From Lotus japonicus (lineage: Eukaryota; Streptophyta; Magnoliopsida; Fabales; Fabaceae), in contig NC_080043.1 of the NCBI RefSeq assembly GCF_012489685.1, forward strand, positions 12,828,223-12,892,222: a stretch of 64,000 nt of DNA, in the 5' to 3' direction. Positions 44,314 to 61,321 of the stretch are shown piece after piece. The position numbers were made by a program, and so were the translations under genes. Numbering within the stretch: the first letter of the stretch is position 1; the number at the start of each line of letters is the position of its first letter. The notes beneath the pieces are model-generated. The model had not been told where the DNA came from, did not search any database, and saw only the letters and a program-made list of their open reading frames with translations.

Positions 44314-47300
44314 ATGGTGCCAACAAAACTCACCCTTATATTTCTTGGCTTCATGACCCTTTTCACCACAGCAACTACACAGTCCCCAAACTATGTAGGT
44401 GATGACTGCCACAACTCAACAGAACAAGCCCTGACCCCTGCATACAAAACCAACCTTGAAAAACTCCTCTCCTTGCTCTCATCTGATGCCACCACAAGCA
44501 AAGGGTATAACCATACCAGCATAGGAACCAATACTGCTGATGCTGTTTATGGCCTCTATGACTGCAGGGGTGATGTAACAGGATCATTCTGCCAGTTCTG
44601 TGTCTCCAATGCAGCCTCAGATGTTCTTCAGCGCTGTCCCAACAGAGCTTCTGCTGTGATGTGGTTCAACTTCTGCATCCTCAGGTCAGTGACGAACCAA
44701 GTATTATATTTGTCTCCTAAAAAAAATTCTACTTAATATGTTATATTTTCACTCCCTTACTATAATTTTTTTCTGATTTTGTTCCTGTCTCTAGGTACTC
44801 CAACCATAATTTCTTTGGGAACCTTACAACAAACCCATCATGGCAAATTTTGGGCACCAAGAACATTACTGACCCAACGGAGCCTCAGAAAGCAGAGGAG
44901 TATATGCAGAGTTTGGTTAGAGAAGCCACTGTGGAGACCAACAAGTTGTATGCAAGGGGGGAGTTCAATTTGAGCCACTCTGAGGAAAGGTATGCATTTG
45001 TGCAGTGTAGTAGGGACATTACTAAGGAGGAGTGCAGTGATTGTTTGGAGGAAATGTTAGGAAAAGTTCCTAAATGTTGTGGGACAAAGAAGGGGTGGCA
45101 GATTTTGGCTCCAAGCTGTTTGATAAAGTATGACGATTTCATGTTCTACCAGCTTACTGATCAAACTTTTTCTCCTTTGCCTAGTCCAGGTACATGTAGG
45201 ATGTAGCATATTAATTGTTCAACATTTTTTCAAGTTGCTATTATGTTTTCTTGGCTCTGCACTAATTTTGTTTTTATATGTAAATGTTAGTTGTTAGTAA
45301 TGTTAGTAAATTAGCCTGAATCTTTAACCCCCACACAGCCAGGGGCGGAGGCAGAAATCTCGTAAGGGGGTGACGAAGATTTGTAGAAATGTAATTTATA
45401 AGAAAATTTTAATTTTTCTCATTAAGCATGTGTAAAAAATCATATAAATCTAGCAATTTTTTATAAGCATGAGAAATGTATAATTAGTTTGAGTATAATA
45501 AATACTAACCAGCTCATAAGCATTTTGATAAGAACAAAATATCATACTTGACAAAAAAACATTAGTTGCATGTGCCCTCTCTAAAGATAGTAGAAAAAGT
45601 AGGTCATTGATTCGAATAAGCTCAAGGAGTGGTAAACCCGAATACAAGAGTAAGAATTATAAGGAAATAAAAGCTAACATCAGCACCTAGGCCAATTTAG
45701 ATGAAAGAACTGATAAAATAGAACCAAGCTACTGATCAAAAGACTAGGAGACAGCAGCAAGGCAATAAACCCCTTGACCAACAAAATAAAAAATCACAAC
45801 GCTTCAAAGCTACACCCAGCCGACCTTCAAACCAAAGAGATCGATTGCCACTGTCATAAGAAGGACAACCAACCCAAGCTACACAACAGACCCCACCATT
45901 AGATACCCTTAGAGTGTAGACATAAGATAGATTTGTGCACCATTCAAAAAAGGAGGAAAGGAAACCATGAGTACGGGTAGAAAGCCAACACCATGAACGA
46001 ATTTGCAATGAATTGAAAGAAGATATGTAGAGAAACAGATAATTTGTTTGTGTTTGTTGTCTGTAAGCTAAGTAAAAAACAAAAAAAAATGAAATTGTGG
46101 CCACCAAGAAAGAAGGAGAAATGATAAATGAAAGAGAAATGTGTGGTGTGGAACATAAGTTGGGAGGAAAAAACAATAGAAAAGTCTTCTAGTACTCTAC
46201 TTTACCTACCGGATAAAAGTGGGTGGTGCTAAAAATTATTTTTATATGAGTATTGGTTATAAAATTTGCAAATTTGGGGGTGACTGGAGTATGCCCTTCC
46301 TCCGTCCCTGCACACAGCTCTTATGTTCCCCTAGCTCTTACCATTTGAACTAACTATCAGGATAATTAATGTAATCTTTTAGAAAATAAATTAGCTCTAA
46401 TGTATTTTCAACTTAATAATTCATTTGATATTTTAATGTATCTTCAACTTTCAATTAATTCTAAGTTACGTCAAAGATTAGGTGAAATTAATTGGCTGGC
46501 CGGCAGAAGCTACTACTGATATACACTTTGACTTTGTGCTTCTAGTGTCTTGTCAGATTTGTTTATTTTAAATTTATTCTATCATAAAAAAAACACTATA
46601 TTTCTAAGGCTGAACCTGAGTTCATGAACAACTGCAGATAGCAGTGTTATAAAACTCGGCTCGAACCGGCCGGTTCGACCGGTTGAACCGGGAACCGGAC
46701 CCTAGACCGGTTCGAGCCGAGCATTGGATCGGCCATGCAAGCCGCCCGGTGTGAACCGGTCAACTCGGCCGGTTTTTATGATTAAACCGGAGACTCGGCC
46801 GGTCTCGGTTGAACCGGCCTTTTTTTTTAACAGAGCACCTTTTTTTTTCTTAGAACGGGCCTGTATTTTTTTTACCTTTTTTGTTCTTAGAACGGGCCTT
46901 TTTTTTCCCTGTATTAACGGGCCTTTTTTTTCCCCTGTATTTTTTTTTGAACAGAGCCCTTTTTTTTCTTAGCATTTATTAGTTGCGAAAAAAATTTGAA
47001 AAAGAGTCTAGCTTGGATTCAAACCCATTCCCTCAAGATTCAATGCTGTGAACCTTACCACTAGGCTAGACAAGTGTTTTGATATAATGGTTACAATTAA
47101 TTATATTTATATAAACAAAAATAATACTATACAAATCTTTAACAAGTAAACATCAGTTTTTTTTTTTTGAACGAAATTAGTGTTACACAAAATAACTAAA
47201 ACACAACCCAACCATTATAATAATTACTTATATATATATATTTAAGTAATTTAACAATAACTATTTCTTAACGTTATTTAACAATTGTTTCAAAAACGTT

Positions 47301-50300
47301 ATTTAACAATAAGTTAAAATAATTATTTGTGTGTTTTTATTATGAAGTTATTAATTAATGTTAGTTAGTATTATTAATTCTTTTAATTTTTTAATATAGA
47401 ATGAGTCAAGTTGTTCTATATAATTTCTTTGCAAAGTCTTCTTGTCGTTTCTTTGAGGACAAATTAAAGAATATGAATAACAAGCTTTGGTGTTGTAAAA
47501 AATTGAAAAATTGATAATCCTTTTAGCTAGCATGAATCAGAAACTGGATTATATACAAGTTGTTTCATGTGTATATATCATTTGTTAGCTTATGATGTAC
47601 AAGATCTTAGTTGTTGATTCTGTTTTAAACTTGTTTATACGCTTTTTGTTGTGATTAAAGCGTAAAATCGATGTTGTTTGATGATGTTTAAAACTTATTT
47701 TAGTTATTTGTGAGTTGTGACATTTTGTTGTGGTAAAAAATTCCTTATTGCTTTTGTGTGTATGGTATTTTGTGACATTTTATTATGGTATTATGAATTT
47801 TTTTTAATTTTTTTAGTATCGACCGAGTTAAACGGTTCAACCAGTGACCCAGTGGTTGAACCATTGACTCATTGACCCAGTACCTCGACCGAGTCGATCA
47901 CCGGTCCGAGTCTGATAACACTGGCAGATAGTCATGATCCCACTTGCTTTGTTTGATGGAAAATCATTCATGTCAATTCCTAGGATCTGACTATCTGAAC
48001 TAAAGGTTAAGGATAAAAATATGAAGATATTCAATAAGTAGAATTTTATGACTACAATTTTGTTTTTTTTCCAACGATGGAGACCTTTTATTCATGAAAA
48101 GAAACATAGTTTATACAAACCCACTAGTCTTCCTCCTTGCGACTTTTCTTTGCAAGGTAATCAGCCACAAAATGACATTCTCTAAGAATATGAATTATAT
48201 TGACTACTCCTAGTATTTCCTTCCTACCATCCTATACAAAACATTGAGTAATGCTATTTACCTCAGGGTAGTTAATGGCGGATAGCGTAGCGCAGCAGCA
48301 AGCCCAAATAATGCTATTGCGGCGCTATAGTGGCAAATAGCGGACAATAACGACAAGTGGATAGCCTAGACTATCCCCTGCACGGTTACTTACATGAGAT
48401 GTAATCACAGGCTTATTGTTGAGATAGCCTAGACTATCCCCTGCACGGTTACTTACATGAGATGAAACCAACTAGTGTTACACTGGTCCTTGCTAATCCT
48501 AAGTGGTATGCAACAATGAAAGATGAATTACACTAATGAAAAACTAACATCTGGTCTCTAGTGCCGTTACCCCCTAATTTCCATGCAATTGGCTACAAAT
48601 GGGTTTTTTTGCATCCCAAGTTTGGAAACTTTACAAAGCTCTTTGTGGCCTTAAACAGACCCTAGGAACTTAGTTTTCTAAGCCTTGGTTTCGAGGAAAG
48701 CAAATATGGTTCCTTTTTTTTCAAGCTACATGAGTTCTAACAATGCTATTTGTCATAGTTTATGTCAATGATATCATTATTACTAATAGTTTACGACTAA
48801 ACCCAAAACCCCTACAATTCATTATGGCAACATAGTACAATCTCCCTTTCCCATGATCTATTCCTACACTATAGGACTAAATATATGGACTTGGATTCAT
48901 TCTTCGTTAAGGTTCTCAACAAGTCACTTATATAGTTATATTCACTCATATACCAACAGAACATTAGTATGTTAATATTTTGACTAAGCCTCTCACACCA
49001 ATTCGTTTCACTTATTTAAGGAGAAAACTCAAGGTGTTTGACTAGAGTATGTCAGTATATAGTAGTATCTAAGTTGTATTATGCTTCCCTAGTGAAAGTC
49101 TTTTATGTTTGGTATAGTTTTATTCACAGATACTAACAAAAATCGTTAGTAACTGACTAAGATCATATAATAATCATTTTTTGTAATCGTCTGAGATAGA
49201 GAGAGTGTCCTCTTTGAGAAAAAGATAGATTCCTTTGTAGAGAGGGAAAATGGATAGGTTTGCATCGTCAAAAACCATTGTACTGTAATCCCATTTCAAT
49301 AATGGAGATCTTTTATCAGGACTAGGTCTCATGGTTTTTTCTTCTCACATTGAAGAGGATTTGCACATTAAAATCTACCATGTTACTCTTCTATCTTGTC
49401 TCTATTAAACATAATTATTCAATGCCCATTTTTATCACATAGGGGAGGGTAGTTGATCGTGCATTTCCCTAAATTTAGTTGGTGGGATTCGCATAAAATT
49501 CAGCTAATAATAGTGTATTGATAACAGTATGATGAGAAAAAGCATGACTACAAAATGTATTGATACCATTTCTCATCCTTTGATATATGTGTTTGTAAAA
49601 TGAATTTGGCATAAAAGTGAAAAGCACTATTGGTATGTTCAACTTTTCTATTGTTGCACTTGCAGCCACACAAGGAGATACAAGTAAGTCAAGAACCTCG
49701 ATCATCATAATCATAGTCAGTGTGTTTATGGCACTAGCTCTACTAAGTTGTTGTATCTACTACTCGTGGAGACGGTATCTTTCAAGCAAAGGTAAACTTA
49801 CACACATGTTTAGAGTTGTCTTAGCTCATTACACACACACCCCAGGCAATAAAGCAAAATACTAACTCTCAAGTTTCCTTATTAGATGTACTGCAATCAG
49901 CAGAGACCATTCCTATTTCATTTCATGGACATAATCAAAGAGAGGAGTCACTGATTTCAGACCTTCCTATAATTCCTCTAATTTGGATTCGGCAAAGCAC
50001 TAACAACTTTTCAGAGTCTTGTAAACTAGGAGAAGGTGGATTTGGCCCTGTTTATAAGGTATCATTGAATTATATGTAAATCAAAGATTGTATATTTTTT
50101 CTATTAGGCTCCAAATATTAGTTGCAATATGTAATTTTTCCTTTTATTTCAGGGTAATTTACAAGATGGAATAGAAGTTGCTGTCAAAAGGCTGTCTCAA
50201 ACATCTGGTCAAGGTTTAGTGGAGTTCAAAAATGAAGTAATCTTTATAGCGAAATTGCAACACAGGAACCTTGTTAAACTCTTGGGTTGTTGCATTGAGG

Positions 50301-51734
50301 AAAATGAAAAGTTGCTTGTATATGAGTACATGCCAAATTCTAGCCTCGACTCTCACTTGTTCAGTAAGTTTTAACTAAACTTGATGGCTTTATTATTTTG
50401 CATTTTCTTCTCATGTTCCAACATATTGTTTACACAAGTCTAGAGATTAACAACAAGGATCAAGATGGTATTGCTATGTGGTGGGAAGAGTTTAGAGGGA
50501 GAACTTCATTGAGAAAATTGAATTTTCTATATATAACTATTTTTCCTATGTCTTTCAGAGCTGAACCATTTATATGATGTAGTAGAAACAAAGACAGGTT
50601 ATTTGACAGCCTTCGAAGTATTGATACTCCCACATTTTGCATTTTTGAAGAAAAAATGGAGTAAGACATTGAATAAGAATTCTTCAAGGAAACTTAATTA
50701 GGGAAAAAAAGAAGGAAAGAGAGAGTGATACTTTTCTCTGACACTGTTTTCCTCAAAAACACAAATTACAGGCACAAGTTTGTTACTTGTCCTTTATTCT
50801 TTACTCCATATTTTCCAATGTCAAAAACTTTTCTGTCACTTGCTTAATTGTCAGATGATGAAAAACGAAAGCAACTAGATTGGAAGTTACGGCTGAGCAT
50901 TATCAATGGAATTGCAAAAGGACTTCTGTACCTTCATGAAGACTCTAGACTAAGAGTAATCCATAGAGATTTGAAAGCTAGCAATGTTCTCCTGGATCAA
51001 GAGATGAATCCCAAAATTTCAGATTTTGGATTGGCAAGGGCCTTTGAAAATGGACAGACTCGGGAAAATACAATAAGAATTATGGGAACTTAGTATGTGT
51101 TGTGGAAAACTTCTTATTTTCATGACACATTAATACCTAATTTATTACAATTTTTTATTGATGAATTAATAGTGCTCTATTTTAAACAGTGGATACATGT
51201 CTCCAGAGTATGCTATGGAAGGGTTGTATTCAGTGAAATCTGATGTTTTCAGCTTTGGAGTTCTTTTACTAGAAATCATTTGTGGGAAAAGAAACAGTGG
51301 ATTCTATCTTGCAGAACATGGCCAGAGTCTACTCATATATGTAAGTTTCCTTGCTCTCATATCATTAAGAAATTGAGATGCATGTGTTTGAAGTAGAGTT
51401 ACTAAATATTCATATTTGGATGCAGAGTTGGAGACTTTTGTGTGAAGGAAAAAGCTTAGAACTGTTAGATCCAATGCTAGAGAAGACATACATAGCTAAT
51501 GAAGTTAAGAAAATCATACACATTGGTTTGTTGTGTGTACAAGAGGATGCAGGAGATAGACCAACCATGTCCATGGTTGTTGTCATGCTGGCAAGTGACA
51601 CAATGTCACTTCCCAACCCTAATCATCCTGCATTTTCAGTTGGTAGAAAGATCAGGGAAGAAGAATCAACATCAAAAGCTTCTGAGGATCCTTCTGTTAA
51701 TGAAGTAACTATGTCAAATATTTGTCCTAGGTAG
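44314..51734 (+). CDS. Cysteine-rich receptor-like kinase, CRK-A
   Basis: Eight coding exons: 44314-44684, 44795-45189, 49666-49791, 49886-50058, 50153-50363, 50855-51092, 51190-51340, 51426-51734. All junctions are GT/AG and phases match, giving 657 aa. Residues 1-22 are a signal peptide. Two DUF26 domains carry C-X8-C-X2-C ([13 protein letters not shown] and [13 protein letters not shown]). Exon 3 is the transmembrane helix ([19 protein letters not shown]). The Ser/Thr kinase has [16 protein letters not shown] (ATP Lys), [15 protein letters not shown] and MSPEYAMEG, so it should be active. CRKs sit in the plasma membrane and act in defence and oxidative-stress signalling. Intron 2 is 4.5 kb and full of transposons. 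It lies tail to tail with CRK-B. Confidence 0.92.
45340..46310. mobile_element. hAT-type non-autonomous element, 971 bp, in CRK-A intron 2
   Basis: Ends CAGGGGCGGAGGCAG and CCTTCCTCCGTCCCTG form terminal inverted repeats. A perfect 8-bp target duplication CACACAGC lies at 45332-45339 and 46311-46318. Frames inside (for example 46176-45736 on -) show no transposase motif. Confidence 0.9.
46642..47923. mobile_element. hAT-type non-autonomous element, 1282 bp, in CRK-A intron 2
   Basis: Ends CAGTGTTATAAAACTCGG and CCGAGTCTGATAACACTG; a perfect 8-bp target duplication GCAGATAG lies at 46634-46641 and 47924-47931. The first 170 bases are rich in accggtt/aaccgg repeats. A tRNA-like sequence (47069-47015 on -) with box A and box B lies inside, as does a T-run plus gaacgaa (about 47157-47180) that resembles a LINE tail. 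Confidence 0.9.
48062..48260 (-). mobile_element. 5'-truncated LINE fragment in CRK-A intron 2
   Basis: On -, the sequence encodes [20 protein letters not shown], the end of a LINE RNase H domain, then an untranslated tail and oligo(A) (T-run on + at 48063-48071). Confidence 0.65.
48262..48360. mobile_element. Remnant of a small hAT-like MITE
   Basis: Repeated words ggcggatagcg, tgcggcgctatagtggc and aaatagcggac, shared with the MITE at 61148-61321. Ends are lost. Confidence 0.4.
48361..48464. repeat. 41-bp direct repeat, period 63 bp
   Basis: atagcctagactatcccctg and its continuation occur at 48361 and 48424, identical over about 41 bases with a 22-base spacer. Confidence 0.8.
48465..49045 (+). 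pseudogene. Decayed copia pol fragment in CRK-A intron 2
   Basis: [19 protein letters not shown] (48551-48608) is the start of a copia reverse transcriptase. Pieces of the middle ([18 protein letters not shown]) follow with deletions, then the RNase H end [15 protein letters not shown] with a stop at 49043-49045. Sequence after it to about 49350 may be its LTR, but no ends were found. Confidence 0.75.
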
Positions 51735-52862
51735 TGGAGTTAATTAACATGGTAAAACATTTTACTACGAAAATACCTGGATTGTACAACTATGTATCAT
51801 AACAAACCGGACAGCCTCCTCTACATGAGAGAAGCATTTTCTTGTTTCAGGTTACAATCCTAAAATTGTAGATGTAGTTTCTGTTTGTTTTTAATTGCAT
51901 AATCCAGTACTAACATTGTATCATTACGAAATAATCACCCTGCTTGCATATATATTATCAGCAACACCACGAATGGCCTCTTTAAAATAAACCAACATAA
52001 CAAAATAAAGGAAAAAGGACTGAAACTAACACTAGCTGTTTTAACTGTAACAGTTTCTAAGCGAAGCAGACTAAATTCCTATCCATTAAATCAACCAAGG
52101 AATGTCCTATCTATATCACATTAGTTACTTACAAATGATTAGTTCATTTCACTAAAGAGGATGCATTGGTGCAAGAGGATGCTTTTGGTGGATTGCACCC
52201 TTGTTTCGGTATATGGCTGAAAATGCCGGAAAAGTGTGTGTTGTTGAGGGAAAAAAACTAAGTGTCCAAAGGCCCGAGTTGTACCCTATACAAACTCACA
52301 ATACCAAGAGTGTATATACAGCCAAAGAAACATTGAAAACATCGTCTAAACCACCATTAGCTAACATCCATCTCTACCACCTTTGTTGCCACCACCACCA
52401 CCAACCGGTAATATCCACCACGACCATCATTGTTACACATATCGTATACAACAACCACCCAATACCCTCCTCTCGCACCACCACTGGCACGCTCTACCAT
52501 GGTCTCCAACCTCCATCACTACACATGATATACTATACCAAGTTGAAATAATGCTGATAATGCTGGTAGAATATATCTTACAAGGGTGCTGACTATCGCG
52601 AATTTACAAAGTTAACAACAACTTTTTAAAACTGAAAAAAAAAAAAAATGAAAACTAGTTTTAGAATTTAAAAATTTCGAAACATACAAAAAAATTCCAC
52701 CCCAACGGGGCTTTTAGCCTATAAGCATATACTCTCCAAGACAACCGTTTACAAGAAAACTCTTGTTCCTAAACATTACTTTCTGTGTTTCGAGTAACTG
52801 AAATACACACATTTCCTACACCCTACAAAATGTAAGAAGAAAAGAATGTTCAATTGTGTTGA
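51735..52862. other. Intergenic region between the two CRK genes
   Basis: The shared 3' side of two convergent genes. The + frame at 52201-52551 is His/Thr-rich with no motif and is not called. Nothing else was recognised. Confidence 0.4.
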
Positions 52863-57451
<4,589 letters not shown>

Positions 57452-57504
57452 TGTTTATGAGAGGTTGGTGCTTTGGATTGGAAGCTTTGATTTCAGGAAT
57501 ATTA

Positions 57505-57514
57505 TTATATAAAG
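57505..57514 (-). promoter_or_regulatory. TATA box of CRK-B
   Basis: CTTTATATAA on -, about 55 bases before the first ATG. Several TTGAC cores (W-box-like) lie just upstream, at 57520-57550. Confidence 0.5.
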
Positions 57515-57947
57515 TATAAACATTTGTCACATTTGTCAAATGTTTGACGTGGTTGTATAAGGATCAATATCTTTTTTTTATGAAGATAAGAACAAATAAG
57601 TGAAGTAACTATTTGGTTGCGTAAATTATTTAGTGGCCATTTATGTTAGCATGTTTCCTAAGAAGGTGGTCAAGTCTTTGGAGCTTTGGAAAAAACATGC
57701 TGGTTTAGTTTCCCGTACAATGCATGCGTTTTTAAATTTTTTAAATATGAAAATACAATTTTTAAATTTATTTAATATAAACAGAGAATTAATTTAATAA
57801 TGATTTATAAATATCTCAATTTATTTAATCATATCATATCATACTATTATAATCCAAAGTCAAACCCAAAAAGTTACAAGTTCTATAGATGACATTCTCT
57901 CGGTCTTTGTTTGGTTTAACTCTACTCATTTCTCTTACTAAAAACTA

Positions 57948-58252
57948 CTTCCTCCGGTCCTATTTATAAGCAACAAAAAAAAAATTCACATAGTTTAAGA
58001 AATGTAGTTAAACTAGATAAAATGCATTAAATTTGTCTTGAATCAAAATAAACTTCCAAAATTACCCTTTGTTATTAGTGTTGGAAAGTGAGAAAGAGAG
58101 AGAATAATTAATGAGACACATTTTACAAGTTAGAATTAATAAGGGCATCATTGGAAAAAAATAATTAATATAGCTCAAACTTTCATTTGGTTCTTATAAA
58201 AAGGACCAAGATTTTTCTTCTCTTTCATGCTTATAAATAGGACCGGAGGGAG
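57948..58252. mobile_element. Stowaway-type MITE, 305 bp
   Basis: Ends CTTCCTCCGGTCCTATTTAT and ATAAATAGGACCGGAGGGAG with TA on both sides (57946-57947 and 58253-58254). It lies about 500 bases upstream of CRK-B. Confidence 0.85.
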
Positions 58253-59145
58253 TAGTAGTTTGATGACCATGAATAATTTTTTTTTTGACATTGACTATAT
58301 GATGATAATAAATAATTCAAAATGTTATTTTCAGTCATAATTATTTTGATATTTTATAATGATGATAACAAATTGATACAATTTTAAAACTTAAGAAGCA
58401 TTTATCTCAATCTCTATTATTATAGAAACTTAATATGTTTGGTCACACCGGTCATTACAATAATCAAGTTTCCTAACATCACTCGGTCTCACTTTTAAAT
58501 TAAGATAATTTCAAATTTTATTTGATTAACCAATATTGTCAATTAATGAGTCAACTGCACATGATAATTGTTTGTGAATGATAGTAAAAAAATGTTTGTG
58601 AACGATCTAAATAAGTCAGATATTCAAAACTAGAATAGTCTGAGATATTGTGAGACTTTTTTTTTAAATGATATTGTGAGACATAACCAAAAGTAAATGT
58701 CATTAGAGTTGTAACAAAAGAAGATTATTGGGGAAAAATGTGCATCGATATTTTTAAATGTGATATTTCAGACTCATAAAAGAGAAATAAAATACCATTA
58801 AGATATTCTAATTTATGGTAAAAAAAGAGAGTATTATAATTTAATATGTAGAGGGTGGATTATTCAGGTTGAAATAGGTGGGGGGGAATTTCTGACATTG
58901 AAAAATCAATAATGTCAGGTTGAATTTTGTAAAGGAGAAGGACAAGCAATAAGGTTCCAAAATGCTGAAATGTCAAAATATTTTATAATTTTGGTCAACT
59001 TTTGAGCATATGAGAAAAGTAAACCATTTTTGGAGCCTCCATTTGTGCTTTAACAAACATCAATTATTGAGTTTACTTTAATCAAGTGTTTGCATATTTT
59101 AATTAAAAAAACAAAAGAAGAGTTATAGGATATGTAGAATAATTT
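58253..59145. other. AT-rich intergenic sequence
   Basis: No supported feature seen. Confidence 0.4.
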
Positions 59146-59157
59146 ATGCATATTTTT

Positions 59158-59434
59158 CAATGATGTTATTTTCCATGGTGGTTCTTTTAGTGCAGAATTA
59201 ATTCTTGAGCAGGTTAAACTGAAATCTTGTGAATGGCTAAAAGCTAAGAATAGGCATTTTAATCATGCTGTATCTGAGTGGTTCAATGAACCAGTGTTAT
59301 GTTTATCTGATATGTAATGGGGTTTTTGTTTTTGCTGTGGTGGGTGGGTCTCAAAGTGTTTAATTTCTCTCTCTTTATGTATTTCTTGTATTGAGTTAGG
59401 ATCCTCCTATTAATATACCATTGCTTATAAAAAA
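59158..59434 (+). mobile_element. 5'-truncated LINE fragment with target duplication
   Basis: Flanked by the 12-base direct repeat ATGCATATTTTT (59146-59157 and 59435-59446) and ending in oligo(A). 59162-59317 encodes the last 51 residues of a LINE ORF2 (VIFHGGSFSAELILEQ, WLKAKNRHFN, EWFNEPVLCLSDM, stop). Confidence 0.8.
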
Positions 59435-59446
59435 ATGCATATTTTT

Positions 59447-60460
59447 AAATTTCATTTACTTTGTTTTTGAATTGATGATAATAATTTAAAGACTCTTACC
59501 TCTAGCAAAGACATCCTTTCACCCCCAAGGTCAAACACAACCTTTTGCATGTCGCTCCATCATCACTAACTTTTCTAGAATCATGTCGAATCAATTTTCA
59601 CTGTCTAAAGTCTAAACAGACACACCTAGTTTCCACCTTGCCAAATAGAAATTCTGCAATGAGATGTGATCCTTCTCATTCCAAGAACCTCAGACAACAC
59701 ACCCCTTTGAAAAGACATGCTTGTGGTCAAATCAAACGAATAATATTGATCTCGGACTATTGTCTTCGGAGTTATCACACTCTCGCCATATCACGAGTAT
59801 TCAAGATAAGATAAGGCAAGTCATGTCATCTTAATCACCTATGACCAAATAAACCACCTCAAAGCTTGACATCCCAAGTATTCTTATGCTTGAGTTACTC
59901 CACCTAGAGGCAACTGAATAATATTATAGCCCCAAAAAATTGCATGATATATCTATAATAAGGATTCACCAATCAAGGTAATCTGTATCATATATCTTGC
60001 ATGATTCACTCCAGATTTTATAACAACCCTACATATATAAACGTAAAAAGGAGACATTTCTCAAGTACACACAATTTCTACTCTAATTCTAATACTCTAT
60101 CAGTCTTACTAACTTGAGTTTCTGAATATCTTACATGTACTCATTTTCGGTACTTATTATCACTGTTTAGATACTAAAAGAAGATCACCCTTCACAAAGA
60201 AGCATTCCGGTTCGCATGATACAAGCCTTTATCAAAGTCACTTGTTAAGGTTCAAAAATTCTACAACTTAATAGAAATGGTGTTTAACAAGAAATATTTT
60301 GTTGGAATAGATTAAAGTGAAATCACTACTAAAAATAAATTTATTAAAAATGAATACAAGATGAGAGGTGAAATGAATAGGTGATCTTGTAAATAATACT
60401 CAACACCGCGTTGCACCTGATCACTTGACTGGAATATACCGGTCATTTTCTCTACTGCGT
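59447..60460. other. Intergenic sequence upstream of the Myb/SANT-like gene
   Basis: No supported frame. The + frame 59545-59814 has no motif. Confidence 0.4.
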
Positions 60461-60479
60461 TTGGTTCTCGAGAAAATGC

Positions 60480-60597
60480 AAAACCAAAATTTTCCCATCT
60501 TTTTTCCCGAGAAAACCCTAACAACCGTAATGAGCTATCACAGTTCACACCCTGCACTCCAATGATCCATCCCCGATACCAGTCGCTTCCCTGTATG
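60480..60597 (+). promoter_or_regulatory. Possible 5' untranslated exon of the Myb/SANT-like gene
   Basis: Contains the plant leader motif gaaaaccctaac and a good donor (tat|gtaagatcc near 60597) but no long frame. The acceptor just before the coding start (tttttgtag, 62228) shows that an upstream exon exists somewhere. The assignment is inference. Confidence 0.3.
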
Positions 60598-61147
60598 TAA
60601 GATCCAATCTCCATTAATCCGTTACAGTAGGTATTCAATTTCTTCCCTGCATTCTCTTCAGTAATCACATTTTTGTTTTTGATTTTTTGTTTGTTTGATT
60701 GATTTTGGTTATGGTGTTTTTCTTTGCGTAGTGTAATAGAACTTGTGTTCTTACAAGTGTTTGAAAATGGTTTTCGTTGAGCTTGATTTTTTGCTTCTTG
60801 TTGTTGGGAAGTAGTGGAAGAAGCATTTGTTAGGACCAGAATGAGTGAACATTGGTTTTTGATTAATGTGGTGAAAGTAGATGAAGCAGTAGCTAGTTTG
60901 GTAGATTGGTGTTTAGAATCTGATTTTGTTTTGCAATTATTAGCTGGATATTTATGTAAGCAATTATTGATGATATTCGGCTGCAAGTAGGCATTTGTAG
61001 TAGGAAAATTCCTTTTGGATATTCTGGTTAATGTATTTCTGGGGCAAGTTTTTAAAGCGGTTTCTTGTTAATTTTTATTTTTGATTTTGTTGTCCATATA
61101 ATATGATCTACTTCAGTTTGCACGAGATCGTTAGTTACTCGTTCTGT

Positions 61148-61321
61148 CAGTGTTGTTAATCGCGGATCGCAGACTATAGCGGTAAGCCTAAAATCTGCTA
61201 TTTCCATCCTCTTAAAGCGGAGAATAGTGGAAAAGCGGCAAATAGCGGGTAATAGTGGAGCAGCGGTAAGCCAAAAAAGCGCTACGCTGTAGCGCTGTAG
61301 CACCGCTATTTGACAACACTG
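61148..61321. mobile_element. 174-bp hAT-like MITE
   Basis: Ends CAGTGTTGTTAA and TTTGACAACACTG, with inner repeats gcggagaatagtgg, gcggcaaatagcgg and tgtagcgctgtagc. Flanking 8-mers do not match, so the target duplication is lost or the ends are off. It would lie in the leader intron of the Myb/SANT-like gene. Confidence 0.65.

Noticed and set aside
45736..46176. 146-aa frame on -
   Set aside because: Sits within the hAT element at 45340-46310 and has no transposase or other motif.
47015..47069. Possible tRNA gene on -
   Set aside because: Lies inside a hAT element, and no full cloverleaf can be drawn.
52201..52551. 116-aa His/Thr-rich frame on + between the CRK genes
   Set aside because: Composition-driven open frame; no domain, promoter or splice context.
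59545..59814. 89-aa frame on +
   Set aside because: No motif or context.
60312..60986. 224-aa frame on -
   Set aside because: Asn/Lys/Gln-rich, antisense to the likely leader of the Myb/SANT-like gene, with no recognised domain or promoter.
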